DNA of 64,000 bases from Oenanthe sinensis (lineage: Eukaryota > Streptophyta > Magnoliopsida > Apiales > Apiaceae): the NCBI GenBank assembly GCA_028671895.1, contig CM053801.1, positions 16,343,375 through 16,407,374 on the forward strand. Reading direction: 5' to 3'. The translations under genes and the position numbers were made by a program. Shown here in pieces: positions 12,269 through 24,543 of the stretch (its first letter is position 1; each line of letters starts with the position of its first letter). The notes below the pieces were generated by a model. The model made no database searches and was not told the origin of the DNA. It saw only the letters and a program-made list of their open reading frames with translations.

Positions 12269-14695
12269 CACACATGCCTCCACGGAGCTTGTGTATCCAG
12301 TAGAAGGATTTTTGCTCTTTTCCACCACCGTTCGTGTCTTTAGCCTCAAATTTTTATTTGAGGCATCAGTACAGTAATAGATATTCAATAAAAAGCCCAG
12401 CAAAAGCTTAGAAGGTGGTCCATATTTAATAGTAAGGGGTTTAATACTTTAATACAAAACCCTGAACCCTTGTCTCTTTTTTATTAACCTCCAATTATAC
12501 ATACAAATCTCTATATCTATTCATCAATGGATAACAGGGCTCCACTGTTCATAAGCTCTGTAACGGAGCTGAAAAAGAAGGAAAGAGAACGAAAGAAAGC
12601 GAAATCAAAATCAGGAGGGTTCGAATCATTAGGATTGAGTTTAAATGTGTTTAGAGGTGTTAAACGTATAGGATACGAGGTTCCTACGCCAATTCAACGC
12701 AAAATGATGCTGCTTATACTCTCTGGATCGGATGTTGTGATCATGGCTCGTACTGGTTCCGGTAAAACGGCGGCGTTTTTGTTGCCTATGTTGGAGAAGT
12801 TGCATAATCATTTGGATGAATGCGATGCTATTAGGGCTTTGATTTTGTCTCCTACGAGAGATTTGGCACTTCAGACTCTTAAATTTGCTCAGAAATTGGG
12901 GAGATATACTTGTACTAGTTTTTATTGCGAGTTTCGTGTTTCGATTTTTTCGGTTATGTGTTTGTGTGTTGTGCATTTTCGATAGGTGTTTCGTTTTGTG
13001 TGTGTATGTGTATTTAAGATTCTTGTGTGAAATTAATTTGTAGAATGTAGGTAATATTTGACGCTTGACTTTCTGGCATGACTACATAGTTAAAATTATT
13101 ATTTTTAAAATTTTCTTTTTGTGAATAAAAGCTTTTTATAAAAATGAGGTTATTAAGAGAAAAAGACCGAGGATGAACAAGTTCATGTATATGTATGTAT
13201 TAGGCCGGGACAGGATATTAGTTTCTCTAGCATGATGCGTGTGTATATAAATATGCATGTTGGGAGCATAGTCATTGTATTAACTTGGTAATGATACCGG
13301 TATTTAATGTAGATCTTTGAATTAGTTTATTAGTCGGAGGGGAAAGTATGGAAAGTCAGTTTGAAGAGTTAGCGCAAAACCCTGATATCATTATTGCAAC
13401 CCCTGGTAGGCTCATGCACCATTTGTCCGAGGTGGAAGAAATGTCATTGCGTAGTGTGGAGTACGTGGTTTTTGATGAAGCTGATTGTATTTTTAGCATG
13501 GGATTTGCTGAGCAGCGGCATCAAATTTTGTCCCATCTTAATGACAATCGCCAAACCTTGCTCTTCAGTGCAACTTTACCAAGTGCCCTTGCTGAATTTG
13601 CTAGAGCTGGTTTACGAGATTCTCAGCTTGTGCGGCTTGGTTTGGACACTAAGATTAGCCCTCACTTGAAACTTGCCTTTTTCACTTTAAGGCAGGAAGA
13701 AAAGTGTGCTGCATTGTTGTACTTAATTACGGAGCAAATTAAATCTAGTGAACAGACGTTGATTTTTGTTTCCACAAAATATCATGTCGAGTTTCTTAAT
13801 GTTCTTTTTCAACTAGAGAATATCAAGTCATCTGTTTGCTATAGTGATATGGACCAAGATACTCGCAAAATGAATTTATCAAAATTTAGGAAAAGAAAGA
13901 CTATGCTGCTAATTGGCACTGATGTAGCAGCTAGAGGAATCGACATCCCTTTGCTTGATAATGTTATCAATTGGGATTTCCCTCCTACACCGAAGCTTGT
14001 CCATCGAGTTGGACGAGCTGCAAGGAATGGTCGAATTGGTACTGCATTTTCTTTTGTCGCATCTGAAGATATGCCTCACGTTTTAGATCTACATCTCTTT
14101 CTCTCAAAGCCAATCAGGGCTGCTCCAACTGAGGAGGTTTCACATGATGTGAATAATCTCATGTCTAAGATTGATCAAGCAATTGCCAATGGAGAAACAG
14201 TTTATGGGCGTTTCCCTCAGAGTAAACTTGATATTTACTCGGACAGGGTTCGGGAGTTATTGGATTCTTCTACGGAATTACATTCACTGGAGAGGCCCCG
14301 TGCTAAAGCATTTCGTTTATACTACAGGACAAAAGCAAAGCCTTCTAAGGAATCTGTTAGAAGAGCAAAGAAGTTGCCTCGTGATGGACTTTATCCAATA
14401 TTCAAAAGTTTGCTAGGTAGTACTGAGGTAACTGCACTTGCCTATGTTGAGCGCTTGAAAACATTCAGGTAATTTATCTATGTTGTCGATAGGTCTTTCA
14501 AATGTAATATTGGTGTGTACAATAATTTAATAAATCAATCTGTTGTGTACCAGATCCAAGCAGATCATCTTGGAAGCTGAAGGTGAAGTTGCTAAATCAA
14601 AGAATGTAAAAGTAAGGATTACATTTCGTCAGAATGAATTCCTATGGTGATGTACTCTTTGAATGTGCCAAAAAAGACATATATGTAGTTTGGGG

Positions 14696-14696
<1 letters not shown>

Positions 14697-14753
<57 letters not shown>
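14697..14753. repeat. (TA)n microsatellite
   Basis: An uninterrupted run of TA dinucleotides of over 50 bp just downstream of helicase exon 3 in unit B, absent at the matching site of unit A. It therefore expanded after the duplication or was lost from A. Confidence 0.9.
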
Positions 14754-14755
<2 letters not shown>

Positions 14756-14894
14756 TTTTAGTGGGTTCTCGTAATGCTATATTGCAGTTTAGCTTATAGT
14801 ATGAAGTTTTGCTATGTATTATTATATGAAGCCATGTTTTCCCGCTGTAGAAAGTAGAAACTAGGGTAATGGTATACTAATCTATTATAAACTA

Positions 14895-15126
14895 CTCCCT
14901 TGATTTTTTTAATATTTTCATTTTACTTTTCAGCACACATTTCAAAATGCTTTGACTGTATAGTTATAATTTTTATTCTTATAATTTTCTTCTTGTGAAT
15001 AAAAATAAGTAACTAATATTATAATTAAGCAAAAGAAATTTTATATATAATTATTCTAACTATGCGGTCAAAACACATTAAAATGTGTGCGAAAAAGTCA
15101 AAAGACAAATATTAAAACAGAGAGAG
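14895..15126. mobile_element. Stowaway-like MITE inside duplication unit B
   Basis: 232 bp flanked by TA (14893-14894 and 15127-15128). The left terminus starts CTCCCTTGATTTTTTTAA and the right terminus, read as reverse complement, starts CTCTCTGTTTTAATATTTG. The arms pair over about 35 bp, including a ttttcattttacttttc / gaaaaagtcaaaagac block. Unit A carries only the right part of the same element (about 12017-12155), so the insertion predates the duplication and A later lost the left portion. A further fragment with the same internal sequence lies in intron 1 of copy 3, at about 13075-13135. Confidence 0.72.
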
Positions 15127-15814
15127 TACATTTTTACTTGCACCATCTGTTCTGTTTGGGGAGGATTTTGGTTTGTTTTTTATTATTCTTTTTTTTGGGG
15201 GGGGGGGGGGGCAGTATTACACAAATTTTAAATGTTGTTACAAACAGCTCTCTGAGAATTGTCCATGAGCAGGAACCCAATGCATTCTAGATAAAGGACT
15301 GTTTTTTTCATTTTATGTGTTATGCATTGAGGTTGATAGGTTGATGTGTCCAAAAGAGCATGGGGAGTGTTGTACGACACGGACACTGATCCCTCATAGA
15401 TTTTTTTATGAGCAGGAACCGAATGATTGTTCCATTTAGAAATGACTTCCATATTCTTTAGATATTTAATGCATTGAGATGGTTGGTCTGTGATTGTAGG
15501 GGCCTGCATGTCAAGGGTTAGATGTGATGAAAAGGAAGAGAGCTGTTCATGATGAGGTCATTAATAAAGTATATCAGAAACTTTTAAGACAGCATGCAGA
15601 AAAGGTAAACTGTGAGTCTGTGATGTCATGAACATTTACACTGTGTTCCCGAGTTTGTATTATCATCTTGTTGCGGTAGGCTTGCAAATGCTGACGATTT
15701 AGAATGTGTTCCCGAGTTTGGATTTGGAGGGAAAGGGAATGAAATGTGATTTTTTTCTCTCTCTTGTGTTTCTCACTCTTTTTAAAGAAAGAAAGGAAAA
15801 GAAAATAATGTAAA

Positions 15815-15905
15815 ATATGGATAATATAGTTATGCATTTAATAATAATCCATGTTCTTGTAGCCGGTAGCCATGATAATATAGTTATGCATTTAATAATA
15901 ATCAA
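15815..15905 (+). repeat. Direct repeat of about 30 bp
   Basis: The block ataatatagttatgcattt followed by aataataatc occurs at about 15821-15849 and again at about 15876-15903, separated by some 25 bp. It lies in an intron of helicase copy 3. Probably replication slippage; no function suggested. Confidence 0.75.
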
Positions 15906-18603
15906 TTACTAAAATTTGGCAAGAATAGTAGTCCATCAACATGTCTAGGTAATATTCTACCCAGTAGGACATTAAAAAAAACATGAAATACTAGATGTGC
16001 AAGGCGTGTGTTTAGCTATCAATTTATATAGAGATAGATCAGTAATCATGTGGTTATTCTGTGTTGGATTTCAATTGTGCTTAAACTTTTTATAATAGTA
16101 CTATACAAGTGATTAAGTTATTGTGTTTGCTGTTATGAGAATTATAATCCCTAATTAACATTGTCATGTTTGTGTAATTGGTTTCAATACTTCTAGCACA
16201 TATGCTCCTATAGCTTCTTCATTTCTTAATCTTACCAGTATGTTAATGCAAATTAAACGGGGGGAAATTGTTCTATGGTTCACTAGTTTCTAGTTCTATA
16301 AGGAAGGCAAAGAGCTTCAAGGATGAGGAGTACTATATAAGTTCCGTGCCAATAAATCAAGTAAGAAAATTTTCAGTTGAACTTAAAACCATATTATACT
16401 ATTGGCTTGACAAAAACTTGCTATCGTCTGTGTTCATTTTTAAAATATCATTTGGTTTCTCATGTATCCGTGCTTGTTTCTCGGAATGTTACAACTCCAC
16501 CTGCTAGAATAAGTTATTGAGTAAACTATTAACCACTTTGCTGGTAATCATTTCAGCATTTCGAGGCCGGACTTTCAGAAAAGGGTAAAGGAGGGTTTGA
16601 AGCTAATAGGTAAAGCTTTATTGTCTGTTTATTCTGCTTTAACTGCTCATTGTCTATGTAAATATACTGTGCGGTGATGGGGTGGGGCTGATTTTTGGAT
16701 AATTAGGGTTTATGGGAAGAATTCTCTTGCAAGAGATATTCAAAAAGAACTCAATATAATTCTTGAATAATAATAATTTCTACTAAATTATAATGATTAA
16801 ACCCGTATATATAATGATCTAGTTTCCTAATGAAACTAAAACTGTAATATATGTATATATTATTAATAATATTATAACTAACCATATTTTAAAGTATTCT
16901 AATAAATGAGCTTCCAAGGCCTATTATATTTCTCCCAAATACTTTCTTTGGGTTTTTTGACCCGCTGTCCTGCATCACTTGGTGTCGTCATGAGCGATAA
17001 CCAGGTTTGGTGCAAACCCCAAAATGACTGTTCCACAATGCTATGCTTCTGGTTTTATATATGCACAGCACTTTTGGAAAATTTATTTATGTAACAATAG
17101 AGTAGGTGCAAGGTGCTTTTGGTTAGTTTATACTTTTTAAATCAATAACTACTTAAATGTAGATTAAGTTTGTTGTTTGTGGCTGATGCGTCCCAACTTC
17201 CAGCACCAACTCCCAATATTGAAGGGAGAGTAAATATTTCTATCCTAAATAGGTGTTCAAATAAGAAGGGATAATGTACAAGGTTTGGATTTCTCAAGGG
17301 GATGAGAGGGGGGATGAGAGGGATTTAAAAACACACATTTAAATAGAGCATGTGTTCTCATGCAGAAAAACTATTAATTTAATCAAAAGACCCTCTCCCC
17401 TCCCCCCTAAACACCTTGTTGTTGATCCCAGTGCTCTAAAAGTGTCTCGTGCAGTTTTTTTACTATTGGTTTATGTATTTATCTGCTGTAAGGAGATAAA
17501 TGATCCCAGTGCTCTGATCCCTATTATTCTCCACTTCCCGGAGAATAACCCTTCCTGCATCTTTTGATGTTGATCAATTAATTAGGTTGGACGCTGCTGT
17601 TCTGGATCTAACTGCAGATGATAGTAGTGGGCTGCAGAAACAAAAGAGTTCATATCACTGGGACAAGGTTTATAAATAAATATGTTTCCGTTTGTTTAGT
17701 TGATTTGGTCACTTAATCTCTCCCTCAGAAAGGCTTTAAATCTTATGGATGACAGAGAAGCAAGAAATACATCAAGCTAAACAGTGGTGACCGTGTAACA
17801 TCTACTGGGAAGGTAAATGCTTCCTCACTTTCATGAGCCCGATGATTTGAATTTTAAGCGGAAAACATCCCCACTTAGCATCTAATTGGTAGAAACTAAT
17901 ATTATACGTCAGCTATAGACACATCCTTGGATGGAAGGTGTAGTCATTGAGTTTCATTAGCAAGAAAGAGCCAAATGGAGTAGATAGTGTCAAATTTCAA
18001 TTATAGAAGAAAGAACCAAATGGAGTATTTAGTGCAACACTCCTAACATTTCATTACTGGTGACTTCTAGGTGTACTCGTACTTGACGCTACAGAGCAGT
18101 TCTTTTTACTAGCATAATAACATGTGCACGAGTGGTTTGTCATAGTAGGATCCGGGCTATAGGGCCCTGCTCTGTTAGATCTACTTATTCGAGTATTTCC
18201 CGCTATTTTTTTTAAGTAGAGCAAAGACTTGATGGCATCAATTAGCAAAAAAAAAAGGATAAACTTTTAAAAATTGAAGTAAAAAAGCAGGCCTACTTAA
18301 ATACCCACATTTTTAATTAACTATGACGTTCTAAGAATTAGCAATAACTGCATTAAATGAAGCTCTTTGTAAACTTGTAAAAGCTGAGCCCTCCATGCTT
18401 TTGTGGCAAGCTTGTTACAGCACAGTTACTCTGTGGTGTGCTAAAAGACCTTAACAATGATATCTCGATATCGGTGCCCACCGTGGCATTTACATGGTTC
18501 CTGTGACATTTAAATATATAATGCCCCTTGTATATTATCTCCATCGATATAATATATGTTTGTAATTTAATATGTTTTACACTACCTACCAATATTTGTA
18601 TAT

Positions 18604-18640
18604 ATAATAATAATAATAATTATTATTATTATTATTATTT
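18604..18640. repeat. (TAA)n/(TTA)n palindromic microsatellite
   Basis: Six or so TAA units are followed directly by TTA units, giving a perfect AT-only palindrome that would extrude as a hairpin. It lies in the penultimate intron of helicase copy 3. Confidence 0.85.
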
Positions 18641-19345
18641 AATACCTAATGCAAATATTTGATATATATAGATATAGATAAATTTATACGTATTTCAGTG
18701 TCTTGTTTAAAATGAGATAATTCTACCTACGGATCTTAGTGACTACACTATTCACCAGGATTGTTCAAAACTTGCATGTGAATCTTTGATGGTGTGCAGG
18801 TGAAGACCGAAAGTGGTGCAAAAGTCAAAGCTAATAAGACAGGGGTATACAAGAGATGGAAAGAACGGTCATACAATACAATCTCTTCCCAAGGAACAAG
18901 TCGTGACGATGGTGCTGAAGAATCCACGAATATTGCAGGTAAATGCTTTCACATCCCCTTGGTGTTTCACTAATATATCGTTCCTACTGTAGATTTAGTT
19001 TCTTTGTAAGTTGTTATCAAGCATATTCCTCATTTTAAGCTGCATGAACTTTAGCCTGATTGTAGTACTCCATCTTAGGCAGATAGCAGGAATCAAACCC
19101 ACGTTTTCTTATGAAGTCTAAAGGCACACTAGGGTGCCTAGGCGCAGGCTTGCACCTCAACATAAATTTCACACTATCAATTTTTTTTTACATTCACAAT
19201 AATGCACACATTTAGGATTTGTCTTTGATCAAGATCTAATGAAATTGCAATCGATCCTGAACATATAAAAATTTTGGTAGGTGCTCGAGGGCAAATGGAT
19301 AGCAGGAGGTTCAAAGGTGGAAAACAGCGGCAGTCTAATACCTAA

Positions 19346-20029
19346 TGCTCATGCGCGTTCAGAATTGAAAAACAATGAACAAGTTCGGAAGGAAAGGCAA
19401 AAGAAAGCAACCAAGCATTAACAATTAAAGAGTGATCCCAGGAGGGGGAAAAAGTTTAATAGAGGTGGAAAAAATGGCAAGAGAGGAAAGTCGAGGTAAA
19501 TTGGAGCATGAAAGAATAGGCTGTTGCTCCCTCTTTGTTCCGACGGTAAAAAACTATATATGCAGATGTACTCAAACAAGGTTAAAGCACAAGGCTATAG
19601 AAATTTAATCAAGTTTAATTCTATTTGTATTTTTTTTAAAGAATCCAACTAGATTCTCCTAATATAAGTGTGTTAAATATATTCAAGATTTCAAGTTATA
19701 CGTAAAATAGTTCGCCTAATAAATGTATTTGAGATTTTGACTTGAGATATATAGAATACTTGTCACACTGTGCTACAAAGGGTAAACAAGTGACGAGGGA
19801 AATGTTAAAAAACTTAAAATTACACGTATTTACTAAAATGATCACTTTCTAGATATAAAAATGAAATTATAATTTATTTTTCTTCCGACTCAGGAATACA
19901 CGAATAAAATTAATTTACTTTATATTTTTTTTAAAAAAGAATTTAATTCAATAATTAGAAGTCATGCAGCATTCAGTTTTCATGTGGAGACAATCGAACG
20001 CCCAAGATATATTTACATGTACCCGTTTA
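19346..20029. other. Intergenic tail of the helicase array
   Basis: The first 155 bp still contain the original C-terminal reading frame of helicase copy 3 (Arg/Gly/Lys-rich, as in the DBP10 tail), out of frame with the upstream exon and interrupted by TAA near 19420. A terminal TAA follows at about 19500. Beyond that the DNA is AT-rich with no supportable gene. Confidence 0.6.
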
Positions 20030-20188
20030 GGGGTGAGCATTTGATCGATCCGATTTAAAACTAAAAATCGAATTTCAAATATTTTATAAATTGAACCGAA
20101 TTGGAATATTTTTTTAAACCGAAACGAACAAAAATATTTCAGTTGGTTCAATTCGGTTTTTAAAAACCGAATTTTTAAAAAATTATAC

Positions 20189-20222
<34 letters not shown>

Positions 20223-20508
20223 AATACTAAATTTTAATTATAAATATATTAAAATAAGTAATAATTAAAATAAAATATAAATTATTAATATAAATATTTA
20301 AATTAATTAAATCATTAATATATAAAATATAAAAAATAAAATAAAAATAATATATATATATATATAATTCGGTCAGATCAATTTGAACTGAAATTTTTTG
20401 GTTGAAAACTGAACCGAAATTTATTTCGGTTCAAACCGAACCGATCGGATTTTCAAAAAAATAAAACTGAACTGAAATTTTTCATTTCGGTTCGGTTTTG
20501 CTCACCCC
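20030..20508. mobile_element. Inverted-repeat element with GGGGTGAGCA termini
   Basis: The left end is ggggtgagca (20030-20039) and the right end tgctcacccc (20499-20508), perfect 10-bp terminal inverted repeats. Further in, tttaaaccgaaacgaac and gttcaattcggttttt on the left face aattcggt and gaaccgaaat blocks on the right. The centre is almost pure A/T with TA runs. This matches a common plant intergenic repeat of ggggtgagcaaaaccgaacc type. I cannot identify a clear target duplication (cccgttta versus tgtaccta), so the superfamily is open. Non-coding. Confidence 0.65.
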
Positions 20509-21456
20509 TGTACCTAATTCGCCACAACCCGTTTGAGTTATCGATCATAAATGCAATCCAATACAAACTTTTATTACTGAAATTCTAAATAAAAAACTTA
20601 GATATGAAAAAACGAAACCATAATAGAGATAATCGGTCTTAAGCTCCGCTTGAATCGAAAATAAAAGAAAACCCGAAACTCCGATGATTTTCTAAAAAAA
20701 CAAATCAAATAAACCAAATGAATAGAAATCATTCCCCAAAAAAGAATATTATTGAGGGAAACAAAAACAAATAAAACAAATTAATAGATTCGGGGCTTCT
20801 ATCGATAAACCCCTCCAGTTATGTTGATAAACGAGGAGAGAGACAGTCGCGTTTCTGAAGAGATGTAAACCCTTATTTTTTTAGACTCGGAAATAAATGG
20901 GTGAAACTCATTATATTTTCCTTCATTTATCTACTCATACATTCTGCATTCTGCTTTCCGGCCTTGAACAATTCGGAAGCAAAACATGCAATTTCTTTTT
21001 ATCGCAAACATGCAAAATTCTGAGAATTATAAAATTGATAGTTGGCATTTACAATACTATCCAACAAACATGTATCTTACTAATGGTCCGTCCATTTTCT
21101 TAATGGGCCATCCTCAATGCAACCCAACTAGCAGAAAACAGGGCCTGCCATTTTCCGGGAATAGGTCCACAGACAGCACAAAAAGGCAGTGGAATTAAAG
21201 TGACAGTTAAAAAACTGTTTCCTCCCGCGGAAAAGTTTAATAAAAAGTAGTTTATAAACTATATTTTATATCCTCTTCAGAACCTGGAAAGCTAACTTCA
21301 ACTCGTGGGTTCTAATCACTCCCCTCTCTTTAACTTTATATAATTTTATTCATTTTTTTCGAGTTTCTTTCTCAACTTGTCTCTGTCTTTTGCTGTACAT
21401 TACACATTGTGTTCATCAGCCATTTCGAAAAAAGGTTTCGAAATTTTCGAGCTACA
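20509..21456. other. Promoter and 5' UTR region of the J-protein gene
   Basis: No coding homology. The last 200 bp before the start codon are CT-rich and fit a plant 5' UTR. Frames at 20897-21198 show no family resemblance and are treated as chance. Confidence 0.5.
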
Positions 21457-24400
21457 ATGGTAAAAGAAACAGAATTCTATGATATTCTTGGTGTTAATCC
21501 TGCTGCTTCGGAGGAGGAGATTAGGAAAGCTTATTATCTTAAGGTCATTCACTTTTCTTGATTTGTGTTGTTGTCCTGCATGCCCTTCTCAATTTTCTCA
21601 GGGCTTTGATTATGGAATTTCGGTATTTTTCATCTTAAAATAAAATTATGCTGTTGATTTATATTTTTCGAGTTGGTACTTGGTTACTGCTGTCCCGAAA
21701 TCTTGAGGTGTTGGAATTAACATAGGTAACATAATACAGTAGTTATTATTCTTTCATGTTATAAGAAAATATACACCAAGTGTTGTTAGTTTGTCAATTT
21801 GATGAGCTTTTCGACAGTAGCAGTGCCTTCCAAACGTTGCCAGTGACAAAATACATAAGTTTAAATATAAGAAACTGAAAATGCAATTTGATCTAGCCTG
21901 CTAATATTAATATGTTATTAATGAATTCATTTGGATGCCAGATCCTCCTTTGGGAAGATACGTAATGATATTGTAAAGTTCATGTATATGTGAAACTGTC
22001 AAAGAGTCGGAATTTTTCTATAATTACTCTTCTTTAGCAATTACTTTTTTCTATTATTACTTCTACTGGTATAGGCAAGACAGGTCCATCCTGATAAAAA
22101 TCCAAATGACCCCAAGGCAGCTGAGAGATTTCAGGCAAGTCTGTTCCATCCTCAGGCAAATAGTTGATTGCTAATGTAGATAAACAGTTTGGAGTCTCCC
22201 ATGACTTGCGTGATGTGATACAGGTACTAGGTGAAGCTTATCAGGTTTTGAGCGATCCAGTGCAGAGAGATGCATATGATCACAATGGAAAATATTGCAT
22301 ATCTAAGTAAGCATTCTCATTTATATATGTTTATGTTTGACAATGTGAGGTATAATAAGGTACTTGATCAGGAAATCAGCTGGATAAAAACTAGAGAATG
22401 AGATTTCCAAGCATGCATCACGTAACTAGAGCCTTAATATGGAAGCATTTGTAATAGTGAATATATTCTACTTGTAGCTATATATGATGAATTTAGATCA
22501 AGATTCTCTCAAGTGCATTTCGCTCGCCTCATTGGGTTAGTTACATCTCAGGGAAACCATGCTCGATCCCACTGCTGTCTTCGCTCTTCTATTTGGAAGT
22601 GAGCTTTTTGAAGACTATATTGGACATCTAGCTGTAGCATCAATGGCATCCTCTGAGTTAGCTAGTGAAAGTGACAACCCAGAGAGATTGAATGAAAAGT
22701 TAAAGGCAAGTATATTCTGTCTGACTAATATCTAGTGACATTCTTGATTGTGCTTTGATTAGGTATTAGACTGATAGGTACTTCTTTAGAGTAAAGATTA
22801 GATAGCATACATTTTCCAATTACTGTTATACATACTCCCTTAATAAGATAACCACATTTACAGTAACTTCATGGGACCTAAAAGTTCGAGAATGATAAGA
22901 TAATCTTGTTTACAGAAGAAAGTTAATAGGTAGTAATTTAACTTTTTTTGAAAATTGATAATCATATTAATGTCACCCATTTTTATACCACCTACTGAAG
23001 GCTGTCCAGAAAGAAAGAGAGGAAAAACTTGCTGAAAAACTGAAAAACATTCTTCAACAATATGTTCGAGGTGACAGTGAAGGCTTCCTGCACTTTGCTG
23101 AAACCGAAGCAGAACGATTGTCACATACAGGTAAAGCAACTACTTTCATTCCACACACTTGGAGACCAAAATATGTCTCTACTCTAAATTCTCAATACTC
23201 GCAGACTCAGGAGGTGTCCAGGTCAATGTAGAATAATATCTGATGTACTGAAGTACTAAACTATATGTACCTCTTTATAACTTGTATATGCCAGAGAGGG
23301 GGGTTGGGGGGGGGGGGGGGCAATTAACTGCATCAGATTAGCCATATTTACAAACTTTGTTATCGGATGTTTAAATTTCAGCTTTTGGGGTGAATATTTT
23401 ACACACCATTGGTTACATATATGAGAGGCAGGCTGCACAAGAGCTCGGAAAGAAAGCTATTTATCTAGGCGTTCCATTTATGGCTGAGTGGGTACGAAAT
23501 AAAGGGCACTTCTGGAAATCTCAAATCACTGCAGCAAGAGGTAATACAGTATATCATATAAAACAAAATCATCTTTTCACTTGTCTGCTTTAAAACTATA
23601 ATTTGATGGAAAATCTTAAAAATGGTGTGAAATGTGAATTTGATGAGGATCGTTCCAGGTGCATTTCAATTGCTGCAACTTCAGGAAGATATTCGTCGCC
23701 AGTTTAAGATGGATGGCAGTGGCCCTGAAAATGATTTGGAGTCACATCTACGATTAAACAAGGACACACTCATGAACTCCCTCTGGAAATTGAATGTGGT
23801 TGATATCGAAGTTACACTTTTACACGTTTGCCAAATGGTTAGAACTTTATCCCAAATTCTTTTTCATTCATGAAGATTAATAATCTAAATGGACTTAAAA
23901 ACATCTTGCTAATATTAAAATATGTAAAACTATATTAAAATATGTAAAACTAAGATATTTACTTGACATGCGGAGTTAATATATGAAATTGCAATCTGCA
24001 TCAACAACAGCAACATGTTCATAATTTTTAAGTGGTGATTTTCAGGTTATACAAGAAATTGGTGTTAAGAAGGAAGAACTGAAATCGCGAGCTTCTGCCC
24101 TTAAATTACTCGGGAAATTTTTTCAGGTTATAGATAAATACAGATTTTTAAAAAGTAAAAGAAATCATCTGGTCATCACGACATTTCCTTTGTATTCCCC
24201 AACTGAATTCAGATATGTTTTATAGAGAGAAAAGTATTCTCAAGCTGGTGGGACATCAAAGAAGAAAATAGCCGAGAGCAGTTCAGACAGCAGTGATGAC
24301 GAGGATTCACCAAGAGCACTCAATTATCGAGCTCCTCTAGTTACACAGGTATGCTTCTTGGTTCTTGAAGCAAAAAAAAATTGTATTCTAAATTCAAACA

Positions 24401-24543
24401 CAAACATGCACATGTAAAGATCAAAGAGTGCATGTTTTTACTTAAATTTTCCATCCCTCCAGGGCATTGGCAGACTCTTCAGATGCCTGTGTAATCCAGC
24501 TTTTGATGTGGATGATGAAGAGATTGTGTATAGAAGCAAATGA
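21457..24543 (+). CDS. Type-III J-protein with DnaJ-X domain
   Basis: Ten exons: 21457-21543, 22075-22134, 22224-22306, 22552-22705, 23001-23130, 23382-23540, 23659-23837, 24046-24126, 24226-24348 and 24463-24543. They join in frame to 378 residues. The N-terminal J domain starts at TEFYDILGV and has HPD at 34-36, the loop needed to stimulate Hsp70 ATPase. There is no G/F or zinc-finger region. From about residue 110 the DnaJ-X domain follows: ETMLDPTAVFALLFGSELF, YIGHLAVASMAS, then LHTIGYIYERQAAQELGKKA and LWKLNVVDIEVTL. A Ser/Asp-rich linker (SSSDSSDDED) precedes the conserved tail GIGRLFRCLCNPAFDVDDEE. This matches the Arabidopsis AT1G21080/AT1G77020 group, presumed co-chaperones of cytosolic or ER-associated Hsp70. 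Introns 2 and 4 begin with GC (gcaagt) instead of GT; all others are GT-AG. No lesion seen. Confidence 0.92.

Larger units (their letters stand above)
12391..15241 (+). repeat. Tandem duplication unit B (carries 5' half of helicase copy 3)
   Basis: Counterpart of unit A, offset by 2524 bp at the left boundary. Homology resumes at aaaagcccagcaaaagctta (12391) and runs to aaattttaaatgttg near 15241, just past a G-run (15197-15211). After that point the two units are unrelated. Unit B continues into the remaining helicase exons, so the duplication copied only the 5' half of the gene. Confidence 0.85.
12527..19345 (+). pseudogene. DEAD-box RNA helicase RH29/DBP10-like, near-complete but lesioned copy (copy 3)
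   Basis: Family role: ATP-dependent RNA helicase of the DBP10/DDX54 type in nucleolar large-subunit ribosome assembly. Exons supported by homology and splice sites: 12527-12911, 13313-14468, 14554-14611, 15500-15604, about 16290-16360, 16557-16609, 17586-17667, 17756-17812, 18800-18938 and 19281-19345. Motifs: Q motif PTPIQ, TGSGKT, SPTRDLALQT, ATPGR, DEAD, SAT, FVSTK, ARGIDIP, HRVGRAAR. Downstream exons encode the DBP10 C-terminal block (KDEEYYISS, SSYHWDK, KYIKLNSGDRV, TGVYKRWKER).

Lesions: the third codon of exon 2 is TGA (13318-13320) where copy 2 has CAA. The last exon-1 base changed G to T. A Phe codon is missing before HRVG. No acceptor gives the right phase for the fifth exon. In the last exon the frame breaks near 19331, with TAA at 19343, while the original frame (PNAHARSELK) continues alongside. 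An open frame from 13348 could still give a 374-residue protein without motif I. Probably a pseudogene; RNA data could overturn this. Confidence 0.7.

Noticed and set aside
15228..15905. Minus-strand open frames of 68-93 codons
   Set aside because: They lie over introns and exon 4 of helicase copy 3 and have no homology; the plus-strand exon explains the conservation.
16906..17567. Plus-strand open frames of 62 and 71 codons
   Set aside because: Both fall in a helicase intron and have no family resemblance.
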